From: Methylomonas rosea
Lineage (GTDB): Bacteria; Pseudomonadota; Gammaproteobacteria; Methylococcales; Methylomonadaceae
Length of the DNA stretch: 58,830 nt
Direction of reading: 5' to 3'
Assembly (NCBI RefSeq): GCF_024505055.1
Contig: NZ_JANIBL010000028.1
Location: forward strand, 1 to 58,830
Shown: positions 42,042 through 51,381 of the stretch, piece by piece
Position numbering within the stretch: the first letter of the stretch is position 1
How the letters are laid out: the number at the start of each line of letters is the position of its first letter
Made by a program: the position numbers and the translations under genes
Notes under the pieces: generated by a model
The model's input: the letters and a program-made list of their open reading frames with translations, nothing else
The model's database searches: none
Told to the model about the DNA's origin: nothing

Positions 42042-43277
42042 TTAGCTATCCCAGCGCTGGAAAACCAAGGACGTGTTGATACCGCCGAATGCAAAATTAT
42101 TGCTGACGATGTAGTCTGCATCGATGTTGCGGCCGTCGCCGGCCAGATAATCCAGCTCCGCGCAACGCGGATCGGGGTTATCCAGATTCAAGTTGGGATG
42201 AAACCAACCGTCGCGCATCATCTGAATCGCCACCATAGCCTCCAAGGCCCCGCATGCGCCCAAGGTATGACCGGTGAAACTTTTCAGACTGCTAATCGGC
42301 GTATTGCCGCCGAACACTGCGGCGGTAGCCTGACTTTCGGCAATGTCGCCCTGTTCGGTGGCGGTACCGTGCGCGCTGATGTAAGCAATTTGATCGGGTT
42401 CTAGCTGCGCATCCTGCAAAGCCAACCGCATCACAACTTGCATGGTGTCGGCGTTGGGTTGCGTAGCATGCACGCCGTCGGCATTGGTGGCAAACCCGGC
42501 AACCTCGGCGTAGATTCGCGCGCCGCGTTTTAAAGCACGATCCAGGTCCTCCAAGACCAAGGTGCAAGCACCCTCGCCTATCACCAAACCGTCGCGGTCG
42601 CGGTCGAAAGGCCGGGGAGTTAGCTCAGGCTCAGCGTTGCGGGTACTAGTGGCATACAGTGCATCGAACAACGCGGCTTCGGTGGGACAAAGCTCCTCCG
42701 CGCCGCCGGCCAGCATCACATCCTGTAAACCGTATTTGATAGCCTCATAGGCGTAACCTATGCCCTGGCTACCCGAGGTACAAGCGCTGACGGAAGGAAT
42801 GACTCTGCCGCGCACCTGGAAAAACAAGGCGACGTTGGCGCAGGTGGTATGGCCCATCATCTTCAAATAAGTGGTGGCATTCAGATTGCCGATGTCGTGA
42901 TTGATCAGCATTCTGCCGAAGTCGGCGATAGCCGGCGTCGATCCTACCGACGAGCCGTAGGCCACGCCGGTGCGGCCGCTACTGATCACCGGATCGCCCA
43001 GCAAACCGGCATCGATCATGGCAAGCTCGGTGGCACGAGTCGCCAATAAAGAAACCCGACCCATGCTGCGGGTGTTTTTGCGGGTGTAATGCGCCGGCAG
43101 CGTAAAGTTTTCCACAGGACCGGCCAGGCGGGTCAGTAAACCGTTATAAATTTCCCATTCCGGAATGTAACGGATGCCGGACTGCTTTGCCGAAAGTCTG
43201 CCGCGTATTTCTTGCCAATCGTTGCCGATGGGTGAAAAGCCGGCCATGCCGGTGACAACGACGCGCCGAGTCAACAC
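42042..43277 (-). CDS. Beta-ketoacyl-ACP synthase, FabF-like (ApeR type)
   Basis: The 411-residue protein has Cys166 in SACTSGSQGIG, His303 in SAHGTATEQGD and His337 in TGHTLGACGA. It differs from the other two KS proteins by its FabF-like N-terminus (RRVVVTGMAGFSPIGNDW). The start is GTG 43277 or TTG 43274, just after GGAGG and overlapping the ketoreductase stop. It catalyses one of the condensation steps, perhaps priming. Confidence 0.9.
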   Translation of the reverse strand: MLTRRVVVTGMAGFSPIGNDWQEIRGRLSAKQSGIRYIPEWEIYNGLLTRLAGPVENFTLPAHYTRKNTRSMGRVSLLATRATELAMIDAGLLGDPVISSGRTGVAYGSSVGSTPAIADFGRMLINHDIGNLNATTYLKMMGHTTCANVALFFQVRGRVIPSVSACTSGSQGIGYAYEAIKYGLQDVMLAGGAEELCPTEAALFDALYATSTRNAEPELTPRPFDRDRDGLVIGEGACTLVLEDLDRALKRGARIYAEVAGFATNADGVHATQPNADTMQVVMRLALQDAQLEPDQIAYISAHGTATEQGDIAESQATAAVFGGNTPISSLKSFTGHTLGACGALEAMVAIQMMRDGWFHPNLNLDNPDPRCAELDYLAGDGRNIDADYIVSNNFAFGGINTSLVFQRWDS

Positions 43278-43999
43278 AAACCTCCATTCACGGAAATCAC
43301 TTGGCGAGTAATGTAGCCGGCATCTTCGGACATTAAAAACGCCACCAACGCGGCAACTTCTTCCGGCGTACCCAAGCGTTTTGCGGGTACAGCTGCAAGA
43401 GCTTCTTCAAGGGGTAAGCCTTCCAGCATCTCAGTCTCGATTAAGCCTGGGGCCACGCAGTTGACGGTGATTTTGCGTTTTGCCAATTCAACCGCCAGGG
43501 CTTTAGTCGCACCGATAATACCGGCCTTGGCCGCGCTGTAATTGACTTGACCACGGTTACCAACCAAACCGGAAACCGACGACAGGGTAACGATGCGCCC
43601 AGGCTTACGCCGTTGTATCATAGGCATGACTAGCGGATAGAGCACGTTGTAAAAACCATCCAGATTACAGCGCAGCACTTGATCCCAATCTTCGCCACTC
43701 AGCGCCGGAAAGGCATTGTCTCGTGATAACCCGGCATTACAGACCACACCGTAATAGGCGCCGTTGGCGAGGATGTCGGCTTCCAAACTGTCTTTAGCAG
43801 CGCTGCGGTCGGCTAAGTCAAAACTCAACACGCGAGCTTGGCGGCCCATCTCGATAATTTGGTCTTGTACTTGCCTTGCTTCATCCAGCCGGCTGCGGCA
43901 ATGGACGACAATATCGTAGCCTTCGCGAGCAAGGCGCAAGGCAATCGCTTTGCCGATGCCTCGGCTGGATCCCGTCACCAGGATGGTTGGTTGGCTCAT
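43271..43999 (-). CDS. 3-oxoacyl-ACP reductase (FabG-like SDR)
   Basis: The start is ATG 43999, overlapping the dehydratase stop by 4 bases (the frame opens earlier at 44161). The 242-residue SDR has TGSSRGIGKAIA (NADPH), CNAGLSRDNAF, Ser in TLSSVSG and Y-x-x-x-K in YSAAKAG. It reduces 3-ketoacyl-ACP in each polyene cycle (ApeQ type). Confidence 0.92.
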   Translation of the reverse strand: MSQPTILVTGSSRGIGKAIALRLAREGYDIVVHCRSRLDEARQVQDQIIEMGRQARVLSFDLADRSAAKDSLEADILANGAYYGVVCNAGLSRDNAFPALSGEDWDQVLRCNLDGFYNVLYPLVMPMIQRRKPGRIVTLSSVSGLVGNRGQVNYSAAKAGIIGATKALAVELAKRKITVNCVAPGLIETEMLEGLPLEEALAAVPAKRLGTPEEVAALVAFLMSEDAGYITRQVISVNGGLC

Positions 44000-44487
44000 A
44001 TTCCTTTTCCGGCGAGAAATTTTTGCGAATCTTGCGGCAGCAACACATTTAACTTCGAGCTGGCCTGGATATGTTTCCCTGCTATCGTGCAGTCGAACAC
44101 CGACATATCGTTCGCCGCTTCGATGATCTTTTCCGCCCTCACGGTTAACGTTGCGCCGCAAGGGAAACTACCGACCGAACACTCAAAGTAACGAGTACCC
44201 AATAAAAACCCCAATCCTATCGCCTCGCCTCGGCACTTGCGGTGGTAACCGGAGTAGGCGGCAATGGCCTGAGCCATGTATTCCAACCCTACCCAGGCGG
44301 GTACATGTTGGTCGGCACTGGAAAACAGACCGTCGTCGCGGACTTTCAGTTCGGCCACAATATGGTCGTCACCCACTTCCAGCACCCGGTCCAGCAGCAC
44401 CATACGCCCGGATTGAGGTACTAGCGTTTCGATGGGGTAAGGAAAAGCCGCAGGACTGTCAGGGATGTCCAATGAGCAAGGACACAT
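43996..44487 (-). CDS. Hotdog-fold dehydratase (ApeP type)
   Basis: The 163-residue protein shows YPIETLVPQSGRMVLLDRV and the catalytic-type segment PAWVGLEYMAQAIAAYSGYH. These are the hallmarks of the ApeP/3-hydroxylacyl-ACP dehydratase family in aryl-polyene clusters. The start at 44487 overlaps the end of the upstream KS by about 29 bases, and the KR follows with a 4-base overlap. Confidence 0.87.
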   Translation of the reverse strand: MCPCSLDIPDSPAAFPYPIETLVPQSGRMVLLDRVLEVGDDHIVAELKVRDDGLFSSADQHVPAWVGLEYMAQAIAAYSGYHRKCRGEAIGLGFLLGTRYFECSVGSFPCGATLTVRAEKIIEAANDMSVFDCTIAGKHIQASSKLNVLLPQDSQKFLAGKGI

Positions 44488-45628
44488 TGTTTCCGCCGAA
44501 TGAAAAAGAGTTGCTGAGGCAGTATTGTAGCGGCTTTAGCGATTGGTTTTCCAGCCCGACCAAATGCAGCCGCACCATGTCGGGATCAGGCTCGCCATCC
44601 CACAAATGGGGCGGCAAACGACTTTCTTGATGTAAATCAGACAGTAGCACCCAGCACAAACCTGCTTCGAGCGCGCCGGCCGCCCCCAAGCAATGGCCGG
44701 TAGACGGTTTACTGGAACTGCAAAATGTATCGCTACCGAACAACTGCCCGACCGCCCGATTTTCCATCGCATCGTTTTGCCAGGTTGCGGTACCGTGCAG
44801 GTTGATGTAATCAATTTGCTCAGGCTTTAGGCGCGCATCGTCCAGCGCCGCTTGCATCGCCAGATATGCACAGCTACCGTCTGGGCGCGGCGCGGAAATA
44901 TGATAGGCATCGGCACTGGCGCCGACACCCAGCAAGGCGATTTCGCCAGGGTCGCGGGTCATCAGAAATAAAGCCGCACCTTCTCCTATCACGGTGCCGT
45001 CGCGATTTTTACTGAACGGATTGCAAGTGGTTTTGCTGAGGGCACCCAACGCAAAAAAGCCTTCCAGCGTGGTGCGGCATAAACTGTCAGCACCGCCTAC
45101 CACCACCGCATCGCAGACACCCAAACGTATCAGGCGGCGCGCCGAGGCCAAGGCATTGGCGCTGGATGAACAGGTCGTGGACACGGTGTAGGCCGGACCA
45201 CGAATATCCAGGTAAGCTGCCAAAAACTCCGCCGCACCACCCAGTTCCTGCTGCTTGTAGTGATAGTGGGTTGGCATACGCCCGATTGCCTGCAACGCCT
45301 GCACTGCGGCTTCACCTTCGGCAATCCCGGAAGTGCTGGTGCCGACTACTATGCCGACCCGTTCCGCACCGTAACGGGCCATGGCTTTACTGACCGAGGA
45401 GTGGATTTGATCCAGCACTGATAGCAGCAAACGGTTATTGCGGCAATCGTATTGTTTAAGGCTAGTCGGAATGGCCGGTAGCTGGGTTAGCACACCGAAT
45501 GCGGGAATTGCCGAATCCAGCCAATCTGGCGGCACCGGCCGAGCAGCGTTGCCGGCAAGCCAGCCGGCTAAAATATTCGCCTTGCTGTCGCCCAGCGCGC
45601 AGACCATGCCTAGATCGTGTAAATACAA
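44459..45628 (-). CDS. Beta-ketoacyl-ACP synthase of aryl-polyene type, copy 2
   Basis: The 389-residue protein has Cys153 in STTCSSSANAL, His278 in NLHGTATWQND and His312 in STGHCLGAAGA. It shares YDCRNNRLLLSVLDQ and VGIVVGTSTSGIAEGE with the KS at 24196-25398, so the cluster holds two paralogues of this KS type and one FabF-like KS. It follows the flavoenzyme gene by 12 bases. Confidence 0.9.
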   Translation of the reverse strand: MYLHDLGMVCALGDSKANILAGWLAGNAARPVPPDWLDSAIPAFGVLTQLPAIPTSLKQYDCRNNRLLLSVLDQIHSSVSKAMARYGAERVGIVVGTSTSGIAEGEAAVQALQAIGRMPTHYHYKQQELGGAAEFLAAYLDIRGPAYTVSTTCSSSANALASARRLIRLGVCDAVVVGGADSLCRTTLEGFFALGALSKTTCNPFSKNRDGTVIGEGAALFLMTRDPGEIALLGVGASADAYHISAPRPDGSCAYLAMQAALDDARLKPEQIDYINLHGTATWQNDAMENRAVGQLFGSDTFCSSSKPSTGHCLGAAGALEAGLCWVLLSDLHQESRLPPHLWDGEPDPDMVRLHLVGLENQSLKPLQYCLSNSFSFGGNNVSLLIGHP

Positions 45629-45640
45629 AAACTACACCGC

Positions 45641-46867
45641 TCAGGCAGTTTGATACGTTGCCAAGATGGCCTCGATTTTGTTGGCGGAGCGCTGCGTCAT
45701 GGGGTTTTCTTCATCCCAGGCATAGCCGGCCAGGATGGAACAAATCATGGCTTTGACGCTGGCCAACTGATTTTCTTCGAAGATGATTTGTTGGAAACGG
45801 CCATCGTACCAGGCCTCCACATAGGCCCGAAATACCTCTATACCCTTGCGCAAAGCCTGCTCGTATTCCACAGACCAGTTCACCGACTCGCCGCGTAATT
45901 GCCGGTCAACCAAGGGTACAACCAGCGCAGCGGATTTCATAGCGATAGTCACACCCGACGAAAACACCGGATCCAGAAATTCGCCGGCGTTGCCGAGTAA
46001 GGCAAAGCCCTGGCCATACAGTTGCTTGACGTTGGCCGAATAGCCGCCGATGGTGTTAGCCGGCGTATCGAAGCAGGCGTCGGCCAACAGTTCAGCGAGC
46101 CGAGGTTCTTCGAACGCAATTTCCTTTAACACTTCCAACGGCTCACCCTCGCGTTCGTCCAGAAAACCGGCCGGCGTCACCACGCCCAGCGAACATCTGC
46201 CGTTGCTGAACGGAATTAGCCAATACCAAATCTCGTGAAATTTGGGATGTATCGCGATCAGAATTTTATTGCGGTCGTAATCGGATACGGTAATCCGATC
46301 TTCGATATGAGTGAACAGCGCCCGGCGCGGCGACAAGGAAGAAGGCGTTTCCAGATCCAATAAGCGCGGCAATACCCGGCCAAAACCACTGGCGTCCAAC
46401 ACCATCGCCGCTGACCATTCTTTGCGTACACCATTAGCATCGACGCTGGTCATGCGGGCTTGGCCTGGATTACTAAAATCCGCTGCCAGGATAGTTTGTT
46501 GATAATGGATAGGCACACCGGCAGCTTCGGCGCTGTCGGCCAAAACCTTATCAAAATGCGCTCGCGGCACTTGAAAAGTGGTGCCCCAGCCTGGGCTAAA
46601 TTTCTGAGTAAAATCGAACTCGGTCAGCTTGCCGGCTCTGGAAAACGCCGCGCCGTTTTTGAACTGAAAACCTTCCGCCGTCACCGCCGGCAACATGTCG
46701 GCCGCTTCCATAAACGCCATGCACTGGGGCAGCAGGCTTTCGCCTATCGAAAAGCGCGGGAACTGTTCTTTTTCCAGAATCACCACATGGTGACCGCGTT
46801 GTTTCAGCATTTTCGCCGCCACGCTGCCCGAGGGGCCGGCCCCGATAATCAATACATCCGCATCCAT
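45641..46867 (-). CDS. FAD-dependent halogenase-fold monooxygenase (cluster flank 2)
   Basis: The 408-residue protein has FAD motif GAGPSGS at 9-15, K-x-G-A-x-F with Lys70 (FKNGAAF), W-x-W-x-I-P at 214-219 (WYWLIP) and FLDPVFSSG at 297-305. These motifs define the flavin-dependent halogenase fold, also used by some non-halogenating hydroxylases. It is the first gene of the right synthase block. Together with the protein at 21721-22926 the cluster has two such enzymes, perhaps for two different rings or two positions. Confidence 0.82.
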   Translation of the reverse strand: MDADVLIIGAGPSGSVAAKMLKQRGHHVVILEKEQFPRFSIGESLLPQCMAFMEAADMLPAVTAEGFQFKNGAAFSRAGKLTEFDFTQKFSPGWGTTFQVPRAHFDKVLADSAEAAGVPIHYQQTILAADFSNPGQARMTSVDANGVRKEWSAAMVLDASGFGRVLPRLLDLETPSSLSPRRALFTHIEDRITVSDYDRNKILIAIHPKFHEIWYWLIPFSNGRCSLGVVTPAGFLDEREGEPLEVLKEIAFEEPRLAELLADACFDTPANTIGGYSANVKQLYGQGFALLGNAGEFLDPVFSSGVTIAMKSAALVVPLVDRQLRGESVNWSVEYEQALRKGIEVFRAYVEAWYDGRFQQIIFEENQLASVKAMICSILAGYAWDEENPMTQRSANKIEAILATYQTA

Positions 46868-47048
46868 TTACTTACCAACCCTCGTTATCCGGTTAAAATA
46901 TGTCCAGCAAAATTCAGTAACAGCGGCAATGCCGTTAAGTTAAATTTGGAGTATTCCTTCTCCCTCGGTACCCAAGGGTATAAATGAGAAGGTTAGGATG
47001 CGGGAATCAAAATAAGGTAATCGCCTTGTTCAATTCTCCTCACCCCTA

Positions 47049-47068
47049 CCCTCTCCAGCAGGAGAGGG
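47049..47068. repeat. Palindrome CCCTCTCC-AGCA-GGAGAGGG
   Basis: A perfect 8-bp stem with a 4-base loop in the divergent intergenic region between the flavoenzyme and the ligase. The surrounding text (CTCACCCCTACCCTCTCC) looks like a dispersed bacterial repeat. No further copy was noticed in the window. Confidence 0.5.
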
Positions 47069-47138
47069 AGCTTTTACGACTACCTCTAACTAGTTAGGGA
47101 GTTAACTTAGCGGTATTGCCCCAAAAAAATCCCATTCA

Positions 47139-48467
47139 ATGCAGGAAACCCACAAATCTCGCGCCCCACAGACAGCAATCGATTCCAGCCACACAACCCC
47201 GTTTGCACTCCACAATGGCCAGATAGTCAGCAGGGGCAATCTATGGGCCGATGTGACAGCTCTTGCAGCACAATTGCCCGACCGGCCTTATCTGTTCAAT
47301 TTATGCGAAAACCGCTATCTGTTTTGTATTTGCCTGTTGGCGGCGGCAGCGCGCGGTCAAATCTGCCTGTTGCCGCCGGCCGGCCAAATGGCTGTGATAT
47401 TGGAAATTCTCCAAGACTATCCCGGCGCTTATATCGCCAGAGAACACGCTCCGCAGCAAACGGGTTTGGATTGGTTCGAAGTCATCGCGCCAAATTCTGA
47501 AATCACGGCATCGCCGCCCCATTTCGACTGGCGGTGCACCGCCGTGATCGCCTTCACCTCCGGCAGCACCGGCAAGCCAAAGCCCTGCCCTCATAGCCTA
47601 AATACCTTTAAAACATCCGCCGAGATGGCGGTAAGCAGTCTGGGATTAGCCGAACAGCAAGTATTGATGCTGTCCACCACCCCGCCGCAACACATGTACG
47701 GCCTGGAAACTTCGGTATTTTGGCCGCTGTTTTCCCAACTGGTGCTACACGACGGCCGGCCGTTCTTCGCCGAAGACATCCGCCAAACAATTAAATCCGC
47801 GCAGTGGCCCACGCTACTGGCTTCCACGCCCACCCATTTGCGTTCCTTGATCAAAGCCGAAGCCTCTTGGGACAACCTGACTGGCATCATTTCCGCCACC
47901 GACACTTTATCCGAAAAGCTGGCCGGCGAGACCGCGGCAATTTTAGGGCAATCGCCGCGCGAAATCTATGGCAGCACCGAAACCCTGTCGTTTGCCAGTC
48001 GCGAGACGTTGCGGGAAAACCTGTGGCGACCTTACTCAGGCTGCTGCTTGACTCAAGATAAAAAAGGACAGACCTGTCTGGAATCTGCGCATTTGCCGCA
48101 TGCAGTACCGCTGCAAGACAGCGTGCAAATCGAAGCCGACGGTCGCTTTGCCGTATTGGGCCGCGATCAGGATATGGTGAAAATCGGCGGCAAGCGCGCC
48201 TCTTTAACCGAACTGAATCGCCGATTGAAAGACATCGACGGCGTGGAAGATGGCTTCTGCTTCATCCAAGAAAATGGTCGCTTGGCCGCTGTCGTGGTCA
48301 GCAAGCTAAACAGTCAGGCTATTAAATTGAGCTTACAGCCCTATCTGGACGAGGTATTTCTGCCGCGAAAAATTCATTTCGTTACCGAGATTCCGCGTAA
48401 CCAGACAGGTAAACTTGCAAAAATCGAACTGGAAAAGTTGTTAACGGGTTTGATTGCCAGAAATTAA
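47139..48467 (+). CDS. Aryl/acyl AMP-ligase (XanA2/ApeH-like)
   Basis: The 442-residue ANL enzyme has AFTSGSTGKPKPCPHS at about 138-153, EIYGSTETLSFASR, GRDQDMVKIGGKRASLTEL and the C-terminal catalytic lysine in PRNQTGKLAK. It is shorter than normal CoA ligases and resembles the aryl-polyene starter ligases that activate 4-hydroxybenzoate (or a fatty acid) and load an ACP. It lies divergent from the right synthase block. Because a separate amino-acid adenylation enzyme exists at 31688, the cluster has two loading enzymes. Confidence 0.85.
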   Translation: MQETHKSRAPQTAIDSSHTTPFALHNGQIVSRGNLWADVTALAAQLPDRPYLFNLCENRYLFCICLLAAAARGQICLLPPAGQMAVILEILQDYPGAYIAREHAPQQTGLDWFEVIAPNSEITASPPHFDWRCTAVIAFTSGSTGKPKPCPHSLNTFKTSAEMAVSSLGLAEQQVLMLSTTPPQHMYGLETSVFWPLFSQLVLHDGRPFFAEDIRQTIKSAQWPTLLASTPTHLRSLIKAEASWDNLTGIISATDTLSEKLAGETAAILGQSPREIYGSTETLSFASRETLRENLWRPYSGCCLTQDKKGQTCLESAHLPHAVPLQDSVQIEADGRFAVLGRDQDMVKIGGKRASLTELNRRLKDIDGVEDGFCFIQENGRLAAVVVSKLNSQAIKLSLQPYLDEVFLPRKIHFVTEIPRNQTGKLAKIELEKLLTGLIARN

Positions 48468-48596
48468 ATTACTTGGCGTTCAGTGGAATTATCCAGCAAA
48501 CCTTGTACACCAGACTTAGGCCTACCGGCAAAAAGCTCATGCCTGTTTGACGGTTTGCTATCTCGATTTGCCCGGCTGTTAAGGGCTTAGACAAGA

Positions 48597-49400
48597 TTAG
48601 TCATAGCGCCTTGCGTCAGCCGGCAATTTGTCGAACAAGGCGTTTTTGGCGATGCCGTAATGCGCCGGATAATACACAGCAGCCAGATGCAAGCCATGCG
48701 GTGGCGCAGTCATCGCCGCTTGGGAGCGGTCCTGAACCACCAGCAGTTCCTTCGTCCACTCTACAGGCCTTCGGCCCATGCCGATCTCCATCAACACCCC
48801 GGCGATATTTCTGACCATATGGTGTAAAAAAGCGTTAGCGCACAGATCGATGATCACCCGCTGCTCGTCTCGATAAACATCAATGAAATGCATCAAACGG
48901 TTGGGGCTGACCGACTGACAGCTCTGGGCCCGAAACGAGGAAAAATCGTGTTCGCCCAGCAGGGCTTGCGCGGCCAGATGCATGACTTGTTCGTCGAGCG
49001 TCTGGTAGCACCAAGTCGCCTGAGTTCTTAACAAAGCCGACTTCATCGGCCGATTCAAAATCACATACCGATAAGCCCTGGCTATAGCACTGTAACGCGC
49101 ATGAAAATCGCCCTGGGCCGGCTGCGCCCAGGTAATCCGAATATCGTCCGGCAATTGACTGTTCCCGCCCATCAGCCAGGCGTGCATATCGCGCTCGACA
49201 TCGCAATCGAAATGCACCACTTGCTCTAGCGCATGCACGCCGGCATCGGTACGACCGGCGCAAAGCACGGTAACCGGTTGATTGGCGATTTTGCTCAATG
49301 CGGCTTCCAGCGCGCCTTGTAAGGTTGCTCTGCCTTCCTGCCATTGCCAACCGGCATAAGAGCTGCCGTCGTATTCGATACCTAAAACAATGCGGGGCAT
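48597..49400 (-). CDS. truA: tRNA pseudouridine(38-40) synthase
   Basis: The 267-residue protein converts U38-U40 in the tRNA anticodon stem to pseudouridine. The catalytic Asp52 is in CAGRTDAGVHALEQ. YRYVILNR and FLHHMVRNIAGVLMEIG are the other conserved TruA segments. The start MPRIVLGIEYDGSSYAGWQ is standard. Confidence 0.95.
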   Translation of the reverse strand: MPRIVLGIEYDGSSYAGWQWQEGRATLQGALEAALSKIANQPVTVLCAGRTDAGVHALEQVVHFDCDVERDMHAWLMGGNSQLPDDIRITWAQPAQGDFHARYSAIARAYRYVILNRPMKSALLRTQATWCYQTLDEQVMHLAAQALLGEHDFSSFRAQSCQSVSPNRLMHFIDVYRDEQRVIIDLCANAFLHHMVRNIAGVLMEIGMGRRPVEWTKELLVVQDRSQAAMTAPPHGLHLAAVYYPAHYGIAKNALFDKLPADARRYD

Positions 49401-49412
49401 ATCGGTTGCTGA

Positions 49413-49970
49413 TTATTCATGAATCCATACCCGGCAACCCACAGTAACCAGCTCGAATAAGGCAATCAGGTCGGCATTTAGCATGCGCACACAACCGTGC
49501 GATTCCGGCTTGCCTTGCATCAGTTCATCCGGCGTGCCGTGAATATAAATGTAGCGCCATGTGGAATCGACATCGCCGTAGCGGTTTTTACCCGGTTCCA
49601 GGCCACCCAGCCAGAGAATCCGACTAAGAATCCAGTCGCGTTGCGGATACTGCAGCGCCAATTCCGGTGTATAAATTTCGCCGGTCGGCCGGCGGCCGGC
49701 CAGCACGCTGTTGATAGGCAGGCCGGCACCGATTTTGGCGCGGACTTTATGCCAACCGGTCGGTGTGCAGTAACTGCCTTTCTTTTCGCCGGGGCCGTTT
49801 TTAGCGGTTGAGACCGGAAAGTCGGCCAATACCGCGCCGCTATCTAATAAACGCAGGCCTTGCTCGGCAATGGAGATGTCTATGTAGCTAGCTGTAGCGG
49901 CGAATTCAGTCGCAGATTTGGACAACTTGTCAGAGGCGAGTGAATTCTCCTCTACAGAATATCGGATCAT
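49413..49970 (-). CDS. L,D-transpeptidase (YkuD family)
   Basis: The 185-residue protein has the YkuD catalytic signature IHGTPDELM then ESHGCVRMLNADLIALF, with the nucleophilic Cys of SHGCVRM. Such enzymes cross-link peptidoglycan or attach proteins to it. No clear signal peptide is seen (MIRYSVEENSLASDK), which is common for the small YnhG/YkuD-like proteins near rlmD. The start overlaps the rlmD stop by 4 bases. Confidence 0.88.
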   Translation of the reverse strand: MIRYSVEENSLASDKLSKSATEFAATASYIDISIAEQGLRLLDSGAVLADFPVSTAKNGPGEKKGSYCTPTGWHKVRAKIGAGLPINSVLAGRRPTGEIYTPELALQYPQRDWILSRILWLGGLEPGKNRYGDVDSTWRYIYIHGTPDELMQGKPESHGCVRMLNADLIALFELVTVGCRVWIHE

Positions 49971-51289
49971 TGCACAAACAAGGCTATCGATTCGACATGC
50001 GCGGTTTGCGGAAACATATCCATCACGCCAGCCTTGACCAGTTTGTAACCGAGCTCATTCACCAATATCCCGGCATCACGGGCCAAAGTGGACGGATTGC
50101 AGGATACGTAAACGATGCGTTCCGGCCGCCAATGTTTCAAATTGTGCAGCACTTCCGAGGCGCCAGCCCGCGAGGGGTCGAGTAACACCTTGGTAAACTT
50201 TTGCTTGGACCAGGGTTGGTCTTTCAGATCCTTGGTCAAATCGGCGACATGAAATTCGACGTTATCGAGATTATTTAACTTGGCGTTTTCGCGAGCGTGC
50301 TTGACCAATGGCAAGTCGCCTTCCACCCCTACCACTTGCCCGGCCTGCGTTGCCAGCGGCAAGGTAAAATTTCCCAAACCGCAGAATAAATCCAGTACCC
50401 TGTCGTCCTTGGTCAATTCCAGCGCAGCCAAGGCCCGCGTCACCATTTTTTGATTGATCTGGTAATTGACCTGGGTAAACATCGCCGGGCGAAAATTGAA
50501 TTTAACCCCCTGCTCAGCCAAGGCATAACTCGGAATCACTTCCGGCTCGCCGTCCAGCGGGACGATTGTGTCCGGACCTTTGGGCTGTAAACAAATGCTG
50601 ACCTGGTGCTGATGGGCGAATTCGCGCATTCTTTGCCTATCCGCGTCGGCCGGCGCTTCCAGCACCCGAAACGCCAGCACACATTCGTTGTCGCCAATCG
50701 CGACTTCGATTTGCGGGATTTTGTCTTTCACCGTCAAACCGGCAATCATCTCGCCCAGTGCAATCAATTTTTCGCCGACGATAGGATTCATCACCTTACA
50801 GCTTTCGAGTTCAGCCAGAAACGGATTGCGACGCTCGCGAAAGCCCACTAAGACCCTATTCTTTTTCGCCACCCATTTCACGCCCATCCGGGCTTTGCTG
50901 CGATAACCCCAGTGTGGGCCGGTCAGGGCCTCCCAAATTTGCGGAATTTCAACTTTGCCGATGCGGCGAAACTGGTCGCGAAGTAAATCCTCTTTAAAGT
51001 TGATCTGTTCGGCGTCATCGACGTGCTGAAAACTGCAACCGCCGCAACTGCCGAAGTGCGGACAAGCCGGCTCAACCCGATGTTCGGAGCGGCTGAGCAA
51101 ATTAACTACCTTACCTTCTGCGTAGTCCTTACGGCTGTCGGTGTAGACAAATTCCAGCGTTTCGCCGGGCAAGGCTTCGTCGATAAATACGACTTTACCA
51201 TTGACATGGCTGACGCCACGGCCATCGTGGGAGAGGGATTCTATGGTAACGGTGACGGGGTCTAGCGGGAGTTTTTTCTTGTGGGCCAT
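49967..51289 (-). CDS. rlmD: 23S rRNA (uracil-1939-C5)-methyltransferase
   Basis: The 440-residue protein begins with a TRAM domain (VTIESLSHDGRGVSHVNGK). It has the Fe-S cysteines of CPHFGSCGGCSF and the SAM site LDLFCGLGNFTLPLA, and ends with the catalytic Cys of YVSCNPSTLARD. It methylates U1939 of 23S rRNA. The size agrees with E. coli RlmD (433). Confidence 0.94.
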   Translation of the reverse strand: MAHKKKLPLDPVTVTIESLSHDGRGVSHVNGKVVFIDEALPGETLEFVYTDSRKDYAEGKVVNLLSRSEHRVEPACPHFGSCGGCSFQHVDDAEQINFKEDLLRDQFRRIGKVEIPQIWEALTGPHWGYRSKARMGVKWVAKKNRVLVGFRERRNPFLAELESCKVMNPIVGEKLIALGEMIAGLTVKDKIPQIEVAIGDNECVLAFRVLEAPADADRQRMREFAHQHQVSICLQPKGPDTIVPLDGEPEVIPSYALAEQGVKFNFRPAMFTQVNYQINQKMVTRALAALELTKDDRVLDLFCGLGNFTLPLATQAGQVVGVEGDLPLVKHARENAKLNNLDNVEFHVADLTKDLKDQPWSKQKFTKVLLDPSRAGASEVLHNLKHWRPERIVYVSCNPSTLARDAGILVNELGYKLVKAGVMDMFPQTAHVESIALFVQ

Positions 51290-51381
51290 TATGAAATTTG
51301 CTTCGGGTTACTGCGATTCGGGTTAGCCCCGATGATAAATCGGTCAGGGAATGCAATTGCGCCCCTGACCTGGTTTGCCGG

